A model generated the notes under the pieces. That model saw only the letters and a program-made list of their open reading frames with translations, was not told the origin of the DNA and did no database searches. From NCBI GenBank assembly GCA_019747165.1, contig JAIERC010000331.1, positions 1 through 6,418 on the forward strand: DNA of 6,418 nt, given 5' to 3'. Each line of letters begins with the position of its first letter. Positions within the stretch are counted from its first letter, which is position 1. Source of the stretch: Sphingomonas sp. (lineage in GTDB: Bacteria; Pseudomonadota; Alphaproteobacteria; Sphingomonadales; Sphingomonadaceae). The position numbers were made by a program, and so were the translations under genes. Below, in pieces: positions 1-6,410 of this stretch.

Positions 1-931
1 CGATGGTTTGGCGCGCTGCGTCAATTGCTCTGGTGGTGCGATCAACCAGGCCATCGATTGCACCGGACATTTCGGCTGTAACGGTTTCGAGCCGTGCGCC
101 CGCTGTCTCGCTGGTTGTTTCCATCCGGGCGATATGGGAGGCGAGTTTTTGGGCAGCCATGCCGGCAACCGCATTGGCTTCGCGGCCGCGTTCGGCCAGC
201 GCAACCATTTGGCCGTCCAGCGCGGCCACGTGATCGCTGGCCATCTGCGTGGTTGCTTCCAGCGTCTTCGTCAAACCAACTGTTTCGCCATGCGCTTTCG
301 GTAACGCAGCCAGCAGGGTGGATAGATTGCTCTGCGCCGTACTGATCGCGTCGGCCAGGCGTCGCGCCTGATCATCGGCGGTGGCGATTTCGTGGCCCAT
401 GCCATTGCTGATCGCGACCAGGCGTTCGCTTGCCCCGTCGCCCATGATCATCAGCTCGTTGGTTTGCTTCGCCAGCGTCTGGCGGTTGGCATCGAGCTGG
501 CGAGAGACGATCGCAAGCGTGCGTTCGAGCGCCGCTGCTTCGGCGCGCATCTGCCGGGCGGTTGCGCCGAACCGTTGCGCTTCTGCCGTGCTGGATCGCA
601 TCGCCAGCAGCCATAAAATCCCGATCAATGCCGGGGGCATGCACAGCGCCGCGACGAATTGCACAAGCTCAAGCGGGCCAATGCCAATTTCCAGCCGGGA
701 CCAACTGAGCCAGATCATGCCGCCAAACCACGCCGCGCTCGCAATCAGGGCGATCGCAGGGATGACGATCGCCCAGGCGCTGCGCTTCGGCGGCGAAGGA
801 GCAAGCTCTTCATCCAGAAGCGTTATTTCGGGTTGGGTTTCCGCTTGGGGGGCTGACAGCAACAGCTCATCAACCGCCGCTGGTTCCGCCAGGTCCGGCA
901 TGAGGTCGATGATCCGCGAACTTCTGCTCAT
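1..931 (-). CDS. Membrane-anchored helical/coiled-coil protein, C-terminus cut by window edge
   Basis: An open frame of 310 codons reads leftward from ATG at 931 and leaves the window with no stop, so the C-terminus is missing. An in-frame TAA lies just upstream (five codons before the ATG), so 931 is the first possible ATG; no good Shine-Dalgarno precedes it. Visible layout: an acidic, Pro-containing N-terminal region (about residues 1-50), a first hydrophobic segment (about 52-75), a short linker, a second hydrophobic segment (about 87-111), then a helical tail rich in Ala, Gln, Glu, Arg and Thr with no Pro between 112 and 220, as expected for coiled coil. No enzymatic motif is seen in the part present. 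Both membrane segments near the N-terminus followed by a long coiled coil is the general layout of alphaproteobacterial polar scaffold TipN, but that is a resemblance of architecture only. The tail also loosely resembles the signalling region of chemoreceptors, with no hairpin-tip motif seen. That this is a real gene is well supported; its function is unknown. Confidence 0.8.
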   Translation of the reverse strand, partial: MSRSSRIIDLMPDLAEPAAVDELLLSAPQAETQPEITLLDEELAPSPPKRSAWAIVIPAIALIASAAWFGGMIWLSWSRLEIGIGPLELVQFVAALCMPPALIGILWLLAMRSSTAEAQRFGATARQMRAEAAALERTLAIVSRQLDANRQTLAKQTNELMIMGDGASERLVAISNGMGHEIATADDQARRLADAISTAQSNLSTLLAALPKAHGETVGLTKTLEATTQMASDHVAALDGQMVALAERGREANAVAGMAAQKLASHIARMETTSETAGARLETVTAEMSGAIDGLVDRTTRAIDAARQTI

Positions 932-1013
932 GCGACGGGTTTACCATGATTTCTGGAGGAACAAAGCGAATAGCATAACCTTGTGTTAACGGGTCGAGTT
1001 GTAAATCCGCCCA
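932..1013. promoter_or_regulatory. Divergent intergenic spacer, presumed to hold two promoters
   Basis: These 82 bp separate the leftward membrane protein gene from the rightward Hpt-like gene, so promoters for both are expected here or just inside the genes. The centre is more AT-rich than the flanking genes and contains the palindrome GTTAAC at 985-990. I could not find a convincing pair of -35 and -10 boxes in either direction: TTGTGT (981-986) and TGTAAA (1000-1005) are only 13 bp apart. A single TTAA (986-989) is present, but not the paired TTAA-N7-TTAA of a full CtrA site. The promoter role rests on gene orientation. Confidence 0.4.
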
Positions 1014-1307
1014 ATGGCATATGATCCCGGTGCAATTGATGCGACGTTGGCGGCAGCAGTGGGCGATGAGCCCGCCCTGATCGCTGAATTGCGTGAAGCC
1101 TTTATCGATAGCGCCCACCGCGCGGTGAAAGCGATGGAAGGCGCCGTTGCGCCCAGTGAATGGCGCGATGCGGCGCTTCGGCTGAAGGGGCTTGCTGCGA
1201 GTTTCGGGGCCGTTCGCCTGCTGGCGATTGCGACGGAGGCAAGCGAAAGCCTGCCGCATGCGCCGCAGATGCTCCAGCGCGTCCGTCGCGCGGTCGAACG
1301 GATTTAA
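1014..1307 (+). CDS. Hpt-like four-helix protein lacking the phospho-accepting histidine
   Basis: A 97-residue protein, the usual size of a stand-alone histidine phosphotransfer (Hpt) domain. Hpt proteins normally carry a phosphoryl group between a histidine kinase receiver and a response regulator in the cytoplasm. The fold is suggested by the helix containing AFIDSAHRAVKAMEGA (residues 29-44), the W50-R51-D52 segment, and the motif AALRLKGLAASFGA (53-66), which matches the Hpt consensus A-H-x-L-K-G-x-A-x-x-x-G-A at nearly every position except the key one: Leu55 (codon CTT, 1176-1178) stands where the His belongs. The only histidines are His35 and His82, neither at the phosphorylation position. 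It is first in a run of four rightward genes that ends with a kinase-like protein also lacking its His. The ATG at 1014 gives the right domain start, although the ribosome site is weak. Likely role: a non-phosphorylated binding partner or scaffold (inference). Family assignment is fairly sure. Confidence 0.8.
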   Translation: MAYDPGAIDATLAAAVGDEPALIAELREAFIDSAHRAVKAMEGAVAPSEWRDAALRLKGLAASFGAVRLLAIATEASESLPHAPQMLQRVRRAVERI

Positions 1308-1318
1308 ATCATTCGTCC

Positions 1319-1341
1319 AAGGGGCGATCGTCACGCCCTTT
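1319..1341 (+). terminator. Intergenic hairpin, possible weak terminator or attenuator
   Basis: AAGGGGCG (1319-1326) can pair with CGCCCTTT (1334-1341), giving an 8-bp stem with one G-U pair and a 7-base loop. The 3' arm ends in only three T, so this is not a strong intrinsic terminator. It lies in the 67-bp gap between the Hpt-like gene and the membrane protein gene and could lower read-through or stabilise an mRNA end inside the presumed operon. It could also be chance in GC-rich DNA. Confidence 0.3.
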
Positions 1342-1374
1342 GCCAAGCAGCTATTGAGGCCGTAAGCGCCTGCC

Positions 1375-2556
1375 ATGCTTGCAGGGCTGATATTCGCAAC
1401 CGATGACGCTCATGATCGTCCAGACATGCTCGCCGCGACGCTGCCGTTCGGCGGTGGGACACTGATCGAGTTCCAGGCCCGATTGCTGGTGACAGCCGGA
1501 GCGGGGCAATTGATCATCGTAGTCACTCGGCTGACCCCCGAATTGGTCGGTGCCGTCAATCGAATGAAGCGGCGCGGGATTAGTGTGGATATCGTGCGCA
1601 CGGCCCGAGAGGCCGAGGAAAAGCTGCACCCGCTCGCCCGAATATTAGTGATCGCTGATGGGCTCGTCACCACGGATAGCGTGATCTCCTTGTTGAGCGG
1701 CGAGGGTAGCGACACCCTGCTGGTATCCGCTGATGCTGATGCGCTGCCGGGGTTGGAGCGCGTCGGGGCCGATGCAATCTGGGCGGGGCTGGCGCGTGTC
1801 GAAGCGCAGCGGATCGCCGATGTCGCGGCCTTGCCCAAGGATTATGATTTCGAATCAACCCTTTTGCGGGTCACGGCGCAGGCCGGAGCTGATCATCTGC
1901 TGTTGCCAGGTGGCGCGGCCCGGGACGGCCATGGCATCGAACGCGATTCTGTCCGGCTGCGCGCGCGCAATGAGGAAGTCGTTAGCGCCTTTGTGTCCAA
2001 CCGCGTGTCCTGGGTTGATCGCTTTGTAATCGCGCCGGTGGCCCGGCTGGCCCTTCCTTGGCTGATTGGTCGGGCGGTGCCTGGGCTGGTGGTTGGTGGC
2101 GGTTCTGCAGGGGTGATGGCCCTGGGGCTTGGGCTGATGGCCTGGGGCTGGCCGATCATTGGCCTGCCACTGGTGACGACATCGATTGCCGGTTTGGCAA
2201 CGGGCGCGGTTTTGTCGTGGATGCGCGATGCGGAAAGCGAAGCGCTCATGCAGCGGGGCGCTATTGCCGGAGGATCGGCGGTATCAGTGCTGTTGCTCGG
2301 CCAGACGATCAGCCGTGCAGAGGGAACCGCCACGGGTCTGACGATTGCGGTGGCCTTTGTGGTTCTTGCAGCATTGCTCGAACGCAGCACCAACGATCGC
2401 CAGCGGCGGCGGTGGTGGGGCAGTCCAGCCGCCTATCCCTTAATTTTACTGCCCTTTGTCGCAATGGGCTATTCGTTGCTCGGCCTCTGGGCCGGCGCAA
2501 GTTACGCAGCCGTGTCACTTGCCGCCGTTATTGAGCGGTTGAGAGAAAAGCCTTAG
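1375..2556 (+). CDS. Membrane protein with N-terminal nucleotidyltransferase-like domain and CDP-alcohol-phosphotransferase-like C-terminus
   Basis: A 393-residue protein with two parts. Residues 1-180 look like an alternating alpha/beta, GT-A-type nucleotidyltransferase fold: TLIEFQARLLVTAGAGQLII (29-48) resembles the first helix and second strand of that family, LVIADGLVT (91-99) the metal-binding strand, and 116-180 the later core. The Gly-rich nucleotide loop near the N-terminus is absent; residues 8-17 instead contain several Asp. From about 205 the segment with SNRVSWVDRF and following helices resembles the entry into a CDP-alcohol phosphotransferase domain, followed by hydrophobic segments near 236-257, 260-281, 295-310, 319-336, 352-370 and 372-388. 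The signature D-G-x2-A-R-x8-G-x3-D-x3-D of that family is not present. ATG 1375 is chosen because an in-frame TAA lies at 1363-1365; a GAGG sits rather far upstream (1356-1359). Such fusions make inositol phospholipid precursors in some organisms, but with both motifs missing a catalytic role is doubtful. The domain relation is inference; an integral inner-membrane protein is well supported. Confidence 0.7.
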   Translation: MLAGLIFATDDAHDRPDMLAATLPFGGGTLIEFQARLLVTAGAGQLIIVVTRLTPELVGAVNRMKRRGISVDIVRTAREAEEKLHPLARILVIADGLVTTDSVISLLSGEGSDTLLVSADADALPGLERVGADAIWAGLARVEAQRIADVAALPKDYDFESTLLRVTAQAGADHLLLPGGAARDGHGIERDSVRLRARNEEVVSAFVSNRVSWVDRFVIAPVARLALPWLIGRAVPGLVVGGGSAGVMALGLGLMAWGWPIIGLPLVTTSIAGLATGAVLSWMRDAESEALMQRGAIAGGSAVSVLLLGQTISRAEGTATGLTIAVAFVVLAALLERSTNDRQRRRWWGSPAAYPLILLPFVAMGYSLLGLWAGASYAAVSLAAVIERLREKP

Positions 2557-2591
2557 CTTGAATTTAACGCTGTATCCTTACGTCTGGGACC

Positions 2592-3698
2592 ATGTCGATC
2601 GACCCATCGCACGTGAACGATGGCACTGCTTATGGTGCCAGCCAGCTGCTTGCCCGCGGCGCGGCCGATGATGTCTGTGCCGATCGGCGCGTCATGGCCG
2701 CAATCGATGATTTTTTTGTCGCAGAAACGGCACGGCTTGATGACCGCGTGCGCGGTGGATTGGCCGAAGCTTTAGCCAGGCTGATTAGCGCCATCGAAAG
2801 TGAATTGCGCCAATATGCCGCCCGGCTGCTAATCGGACGCAGCGAGCCAGAGCTGGCCGAGCAGCTAGTGAACGATCCGCTGATGGTCCAGGCTACGCTT
2901 CGCCAGGCGGGTCTGCTGCAGGACGGTGAGTTAATGCGCGAGCTGCTGGCGCGTGTTCGCCAGGAAGTTTTGGGGGAGGCCTTGTCCCCGACCGCGCCAG
3001 ATGATCCGGACCGACCGAGTTTGGTTGCGCGGCTGGTCGGCAGTCCAGATGGCGTTGTGGCAACCGCAGCGACCGGCTTGCTGGCGGCGGATGCCCGGCG
3101 GCGGGCTGCGATCGACACGGGTGGTGCCCCCCGCAGCGATTTGCCGGCCGAATTGCACCATCGCCTGGTGTGGTGGTCGGCAGCAGCGTTGCGTAGCCTG
3201 TTCCCGTCACCGCCAGTGCCAGCGCTCGACCGCGCCTTGACCGAGGCCGCGCTGCGCAGCCTGGCCGCGCATGATGAAGGGGATCGTCTGGAGGCTGTTG
3301 CCGTCCGGCTGGCCGCTGCAATTGGCGCTCAACCCCATGAATTGCCTGATTTGTTGGTCGAGTCCCTTGGCGATCGACGCGTAGCGCTTTTTATTGCGTT
3401 GCTCGCGCAGGCGCTTGGATTCAGCTATGATGTTGCCCGTGACATTGTGCTCGATCCCATTGCTGATCGGCTCTGGTTGGCGCTGCGCGCAGCAGCGCTT
3501 GATCGTGCGGCGATTGCTGCCATCGGGCTCGCGCTGTGTGAAGCGGATCCGTGCCGCGATGTGGAAGCGTTCGCTGACCAGATTGACGCGATCATGGCGG
3601 TCAACCCTGATGCCGCGCGGCAAGCACTGTCGACCCTGAGCTTGCATCCCGATTTCCGCCAGGCGTTAATGACGTTGATCAAGGCGCAACGGGCGTGA
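2592..3698 (+). CDS. DUF2336 domain protein
   Basis: A 368-residue soluble, almost wholly helical protein, rich in Ala, Leu, Arg and Asp, with no signal peptide or membrane segment. It resembles alphaproteobacterial DUF2336 proteins, most clearly at the C-terminus: DRLWLALRAAALDRAAIAAI (292-311) followed by GLALCEADPCRDVEAFADQ (312-330) and the end region with a Pro-Asp-Phe-Arg (353-356). The central part repeats helix pairs containing L-V-x-D-P or L-V-G-S-P turns (92-96, 148-152) and V-L-D-P (286-289), as in HEAT-like arrays. Family function is not established; such proteins are commonly considered protein-binding scaffolds. It follows the membrane protein gene by 35 bp, and its stop overlaps the GTG start of the kinase-like gene by 4 bp, so the two products are probably made in fixed ratio and may bind each other (inference). 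The first ATG at 2592 is used; its ribosome site is poor. Confidence 0.85.
   Translation: MSIDPSHVNDGTAYGASQLLARGAADDVCADRRVMAAIDDFFVAETARLDDRVRGGLAEALARLISAIESELRQYAARLLIGRSEPELAEQLVNDPLMVQATLRQAGLLQDGELMRELLARVRQEVLGEALSPTAPDDPDRPSLVARLVGSPDGVVATAATGLLAADARRRAAIDTGGAPRSDLPAELHHRLVWWSAAALRSLFPSPPVPALDRALTEAALRSLAAHDEGDRLEAVAVRLAAAIGAQPHELPDLLVESLGDRRVALFIALLAQALGFSYDVARDIVLDPIADRLWLALRAAALDRAAIAAIGLALCEADPCRDVEAFADQIDAIMAVNPDAARQALSTLSLHPDFRQALMTLIKAQRA
3681..3698 (+). promoter_or_regulatory. Ribosome binding site and GTGA stop/start overlap
   Basis: AAGG at 3681-3684 lies 10 bp before GTG 3695-3697. The GTG overlaps the TGA stop (3696-3698) of the DUF2336 gene, an arrangement typical of translational coupling. 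The ATG at 3699 is not an alternative start, since it is followed at once by TGA. A second in-frame GTG at 3701 would shorten the product by two residues only. Confidence 0.7.
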
Positions 3699-5080
3699 AT
3701 GTGATCGATCCTAGCTTGCCGCCGGTGTATGGCTTGGTGAACGCAGCCGGGCGTCTGATCGAGGCCGATGCCCGGTTGCATGAGCTTAACGCCCGGGCGG
3801 GCGGTGAGATTGGTGCGCCGCTTGCCGTGCCTCAGCTGGCAACCCTAGTTCGGCTGGTGCAGCGGCTGCGGATATTGGTGTCGCGCGGCATCGTCGCGGC
3901 CGATGGTGATGACGATGTTGAAATGTGGGTGCGCGCCGAGCCCGCGGGCGATGGCGGCGTCCGACTGGCGATCACAGGATGGAAACTGCGCCAGCCCTGG
4001 CAGCCAACCACAGAAAATGGTGTGCGGGAGCGTGACTTTGTCCGCAGCGCCGCCAACTGGTTATGGGAAACGGATTCGGCGCTGCGGCTGACTTTTCTGT
4101 CAGCAGATGCGGGCGTTCGACATGGCTTTGATGCGCCGCCATTGCTGGGGCAACCGCTGACCCGGCTGTTCATCTTGGCCGAAGATTCCAGCGGCGTTTT
4201 TCCAATTCTGGGCGCGCTTGCGATGCGGCAGCGTTTCGCTGAGCAGCCAGCCAAAATCCGCGCGACCGGTCGTCCGGTGCTGCTGTCTGCCGCTCCCCGG
4301 CTTGATATCGAGGGCAATTTTGCGGGCTTTGCCGGGGCAACGCAAATGATGGAGACGGCGCAGCCGCTTGCGCCGATTGTACCCCAGACTGCCGAACTTG
4401 GCTTGCCCGCCGCCTTCAGCACCCGGCTCGACAAGGCGTTGCGCGCACCACTTGGCCGGATCATTGCCAATGCCGACAGCATCAACGCCCAATCGGAAGG
4501 CCCGCTGCGTCAGGATTATGCTGATTATGCTGCCGACATCGCAACCGCAGGGCGGCATTTGCTGGGGCTGGTCGATGATCTCGTCGATCTCCAAGCGATC
4601 GAACGGCCCGATTTTGTTGTAGCCGCAGAACCGATCGATATGGCCGATGTCGCGCGGCGTGCCGCTGGCTTGCTTAGCGTTCGCGCAGCCGCCGTTAAAG
4701 TTCGGATTGACCGGCCAAGCATTCAGGAGAGCCTTCCTGCCACAGGCGAATTCCGCCGCGCGCTGCAAGTACTGGTCAATTTGATCGGTAACGCCGTGCG
4801 CTATTCGCCGGATGATGGCATGGTGTGGATCCGTGCCGAACGTGATGGCGATTTCGCCGCCGTGGTCGTTGCCGATCAGGGCAAGGGCATCGCCATCGAA
4901 GATCAGGCGCGCATTTTCGAAAAATTTGAGCGCATCGACGCGACTGAACCTGGCGGCAGTGGGCTGGGGCTCTATATCGCCCGGCGTCTGGCGCGCGCGA
5001 TGGGCGGCGACGTGACCGTCGATAGCGCCCCAGGTCAGGGCGCACGGTTTGTTTTTACTTTGCCCTTCCGGGTCATCTGA
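3695..5080 (+). CDS. Soluble PAS-domain histidine-kinase-like protein with Lys in place of the phospho-accepting His
   Basis: A 461-residue protein without membrane segments, so probably cytoplasmic. Residues 10-98 form a PAS-like region (GLVNAAGRLIEADARL, 13-28). A clearer PAS domain follows (115-220), with the W122-x-W124-E125-T126-D127 motif. The DHp (HisKA) dimer region covers about 238-305: helix one has DKALRAPLGRI (246-256), helix two HLLGLVDDLVDL (288-299). Aligned to the H-box H-E-L-R-x-P-L, the His position is Lys247 (codon AAG, 4433-4435) and the Glu position Ala248, while Leu249, Arg250, Pro252 and Leu253 are kept. No His occurs anywhere in helix one. The HATPase domain (350-459) seems complete: N box with Asn362 and Asn366, G1 D394-x-G396-x-G398, F box IFEKF (407-411), G2 GGSGLGL (420-426). 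It may bind ATP but should not autophosphorylate in the usual way; DivL of Caulobacter, with Tyr at this place, is a precedent for a kinase fold acting as regulator. GTG start, coupled to the DUF2336 gene. Confidence 0.9.
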   Translation: MNVIDPSLPPVYGLVNAAGRLIEADARLHELNARAGGEIGAPLAVPQLATLVRLVQRLRILVSRGIVAADGDDDVEMWVRAEPAGDGGVRLAITGWKLRQPWQPTTENGVRERDFVRSAANWLWETDSALRLTFLSADAGVRHGFDAPPLLGQPLTRLFILAEDSSGVFPILGALAMRQRFAEQPAKIRATGRPVLLSAAPRLDIEGNFAGFAGATQMMETAQPLAPIVPQTAELGLPAAFSTRLDKALRAPLGRIIANADSINAQSEGPLRQDYADYAADIATAGRHLLGLVDDLVDLQAIERPDFVVAAEPIDMADVARRAAGLLSVRAAAVKVRIDRPSIQESLPATGEFRRALQVLVNLIGNAVRYSPDDGMVWIRAERDGDFAAVVVADQGKGIAIEDQARIFEKFERIDATEPGGSGLGLYIARRLARAMGGDVTVDSAPGQGARFVFTLPFRVI

Positions 5081-5104
5081 GCCGCCCCGCTCCCGCGAGG
5101 CGGC
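5081..5104. terminator. Hairpin between convergent genes, probable shared terminator
   Basis: GCCGCC (5081-5086) pairs perfectly with GGCGGC (5099-5104). After a C/A mismatch, CGC (5088-5090) pairs with GCG (5095-5097) around a TCCC loop. The stem starts directly after the TGA of the kinase-like gene and ends 19 bp before the stop of gltA, which reads toward it. Neither side has a run of T, so it is not a textbook intrinsic terminator. Its position in the 43-bp convergent gap suggests it ends or protects transcripts from both directions. Confidence 0.55.
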
Positions 5105-5123
5105 CTGATGAACGGATAAGGAC

Positions 5124-6407
5124 TTATCGCGCTGTTAGCGGCGGGTAGTCGCGCTGCGTTGGCCCGGTATAGAGCTGGCGCGGACGGCCGATCTTTTGCT
5201 CTGGATCGGCAATCATTTCGTTCCACTGAGCGACCCAGCCAACCGTTCGCGCAAGCGCGAACAAAGCCGTGAACATCGTCGTCGGGAAGCCGATCGCCGA
5301 CAGGATGACGCCCGAATAGAAATCGACGTTGGGGAACAGCTTCTTTTCGATGAAATAGGGATCGTTGAGTGCCATTTCCTCGAGCTGAAGCGCGACGTCG
5401 AAGATCGGATCGGTCACGCCCAATGCCCCCAGCACTTCGCGCACAGTCTGCTGCATCACCGTCGCGCGCGGATCGTAATTTTTGTACACGCGGTGACCGA
5501 AGCCCATCAGGCGGAACGGATCATTCTTGTCCTTGGCGCGCGCGATATAGTGCGGGATCCGGTCTGGTGTGCCAATCTCGCGCAGCATGTTGAGGGCTGC
5601 TTCATTGGCGCCGCCATGTGCGGGGCCCCAGAGACACGCGATGCCCGCCGCGATGCACGCAAACGGATTGGCGCCCGATGACCCTGCCAGGCGAACCGTC
5701 GATGTTGAGGCGTTTTGTTCATGGTCAGCATGCAGGATGAAAATACGGTCGAGTGCCTTTTCGACGACCGGATTGACCTCATATTCCTCGGCCGGCACGC
5801 CGAACGTCATGCGCAGGAAATTGCCGGTGTAGGACAGCGAGTTCTTTGGATAGACGAAAGGCTGGCCGACCGAATATTTATAGGCCGCCGCTGCAATCGT
5901 CGGCATCTTTGCGATCAGCCGGTGGCTGGCAACCATCCGCTGATAGGGATCGGTGATGTCGGTTGAATCGTGATAAAAGGCGCTGAGCGCGCCAACAACG
6001 CCGCACATGATCGCCATCGGGTGCGCATCGCGGCGGAAACCCCGATAGAAGGTCATCAGCTGTTCGTGCAGCATCGTGTGGCGTGAGATTGTATAGGTGA
6101 ACTTGTTCAGCTCATCGCTGCTCGGCAATTCGCCGTTGAGCAGCAGATAGGACACTTCCATGAAGCTTGATTGTTCAGCGAGCTGGCCGATCGGATAGCC
6201 GCGGTGGAGCAAAACGCCTTCATCGCCGTCGATATAGGTCAGCCCGGATTCGCAGCTCGCCGTTGAGGTAAAGCCGGGGTCGAAGGTGAATTTGCCGGTT
6301 TGCGCATAGAGCTTGCGGATATCGATAACCTGGGGACCGACGCTGCCAGAGACCACCTTATAGTCGTTTTCGGCGCCATCGATGATCAGCTTTGCGGTGT
6401 CAGTCAT
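5124..6407 (-). CDS. gltA: Citrate synthase (type II)
   Basis: A complete 427-residue citrate synthase, the same length as the E. coli enzyme. It condenses oxaloacetate and acetyl-CoA to citrate and CoA, the entry step of the TCA cycle, in the cytoplasm. The catalytic residues fall at the E. coli numbers: His264 in WGPAHGGANEAA, His305 in GFGHRVYKNYDPRA, and Asp362 in NVDFYSG. HADHEQNASTSTVR (226-239) and the C-terminal IGRPRQLYTG (406-415) are also typical. The N-terminal beta domain of the hexameric, Gram-negative type is present (about residues 1-60). Tyr145, Arg163 and Lys167, tied to NADH inhibition in E. coli, are kept, whereas Cys206 of E. coli is Ala here. The ATG at 6407 has a good Shine-Dalgarno sequence. 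The gene is convergent with the signalling operon, and no functional link with it is evident. It is probably transcribed alone or with genes beyond the right edge; its promoter is outside the window. Confidence 0.98.
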   Translation of the reverse strand: MTDTAKLIIDGAENDYKVVSGSVGPQVIDIRKLYAQTGKFTFDPGFTSTASCESGLTYIDGDEGVLLHRGYPIGQLAEQSSFMEVSYLLLNGELPSSDELNKFTYTISRHTMLHEQLMTFYRGFRRDAHPMAIMCGVVGALSAFYHDSTDITDPYQRMVASHRLIAKMPTIAAAAYKYSVGQPFVYPKNSLSYTGNFLRMTFGVPAEEYEVNPVVEKALDRIFILHADHEQNASTSTVRLAGSSGANPFACIAAGIACLWGPAHGGANEAALNMLREIGTPDRIPHYIARAKDKNDPFRLMGFGHRVYKNYDPRATVMQQTVREVLGALGVTDPIFDVALQLEEMALNDPYFIEKKLFPNVDFYSGVILSAIGFPTTMFTALFALARTVGWVAQWNEMIADPEQKIGRPRQLYTGPTQRDYPPLTAR

Positions 6408-6410
6408 AGG

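Noticed and set aside
955..959. A perfect GGAGG on the plus strand in the divergent spacer
   Set aside because: No start codon lies 5-12 bp downstream, and the Hpt-like ATG is more than 50 bp away. Probably chance.
381..989. A 202-codon plus-strand open frame opposite the membrane coiled-coil gene
   Set aside because: It is the mirror of a GC-rich coding strand. The minus-strand frame has two clear membrane segments and a helical tail, continues across the window edge, and explains the codon pattern.
986..1005. Possible CtrA binding site around TTAA (986-989)
   Set aside because: The second TTAA half at the required 7-bp spacing is missing; the downstream TTGTAA is at the wrong distance.
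2110..2147. Four G-runs (2110-2113, 2124-2127, 2131-2133, 2144-2147) and a short direct repeat of TGATGGCC (2114-2121, 2135-2142)
   Set aside because: Loops of about 10, 3 and 10 bases make a weak G-quadruplex, and the repeat encodes Gly/Leu/Met/Ala-rich membrane helix, where such repetition is expected.
3832..4485. A 217-codon minus-strand open frame inside the kinase-like gene, with another at 4100-4768
   Set aside because: Both are low-complexity Ser/Arg/Ala-rich translations antisense to clear PAS and DHp domains, and neither resembles a protein family.
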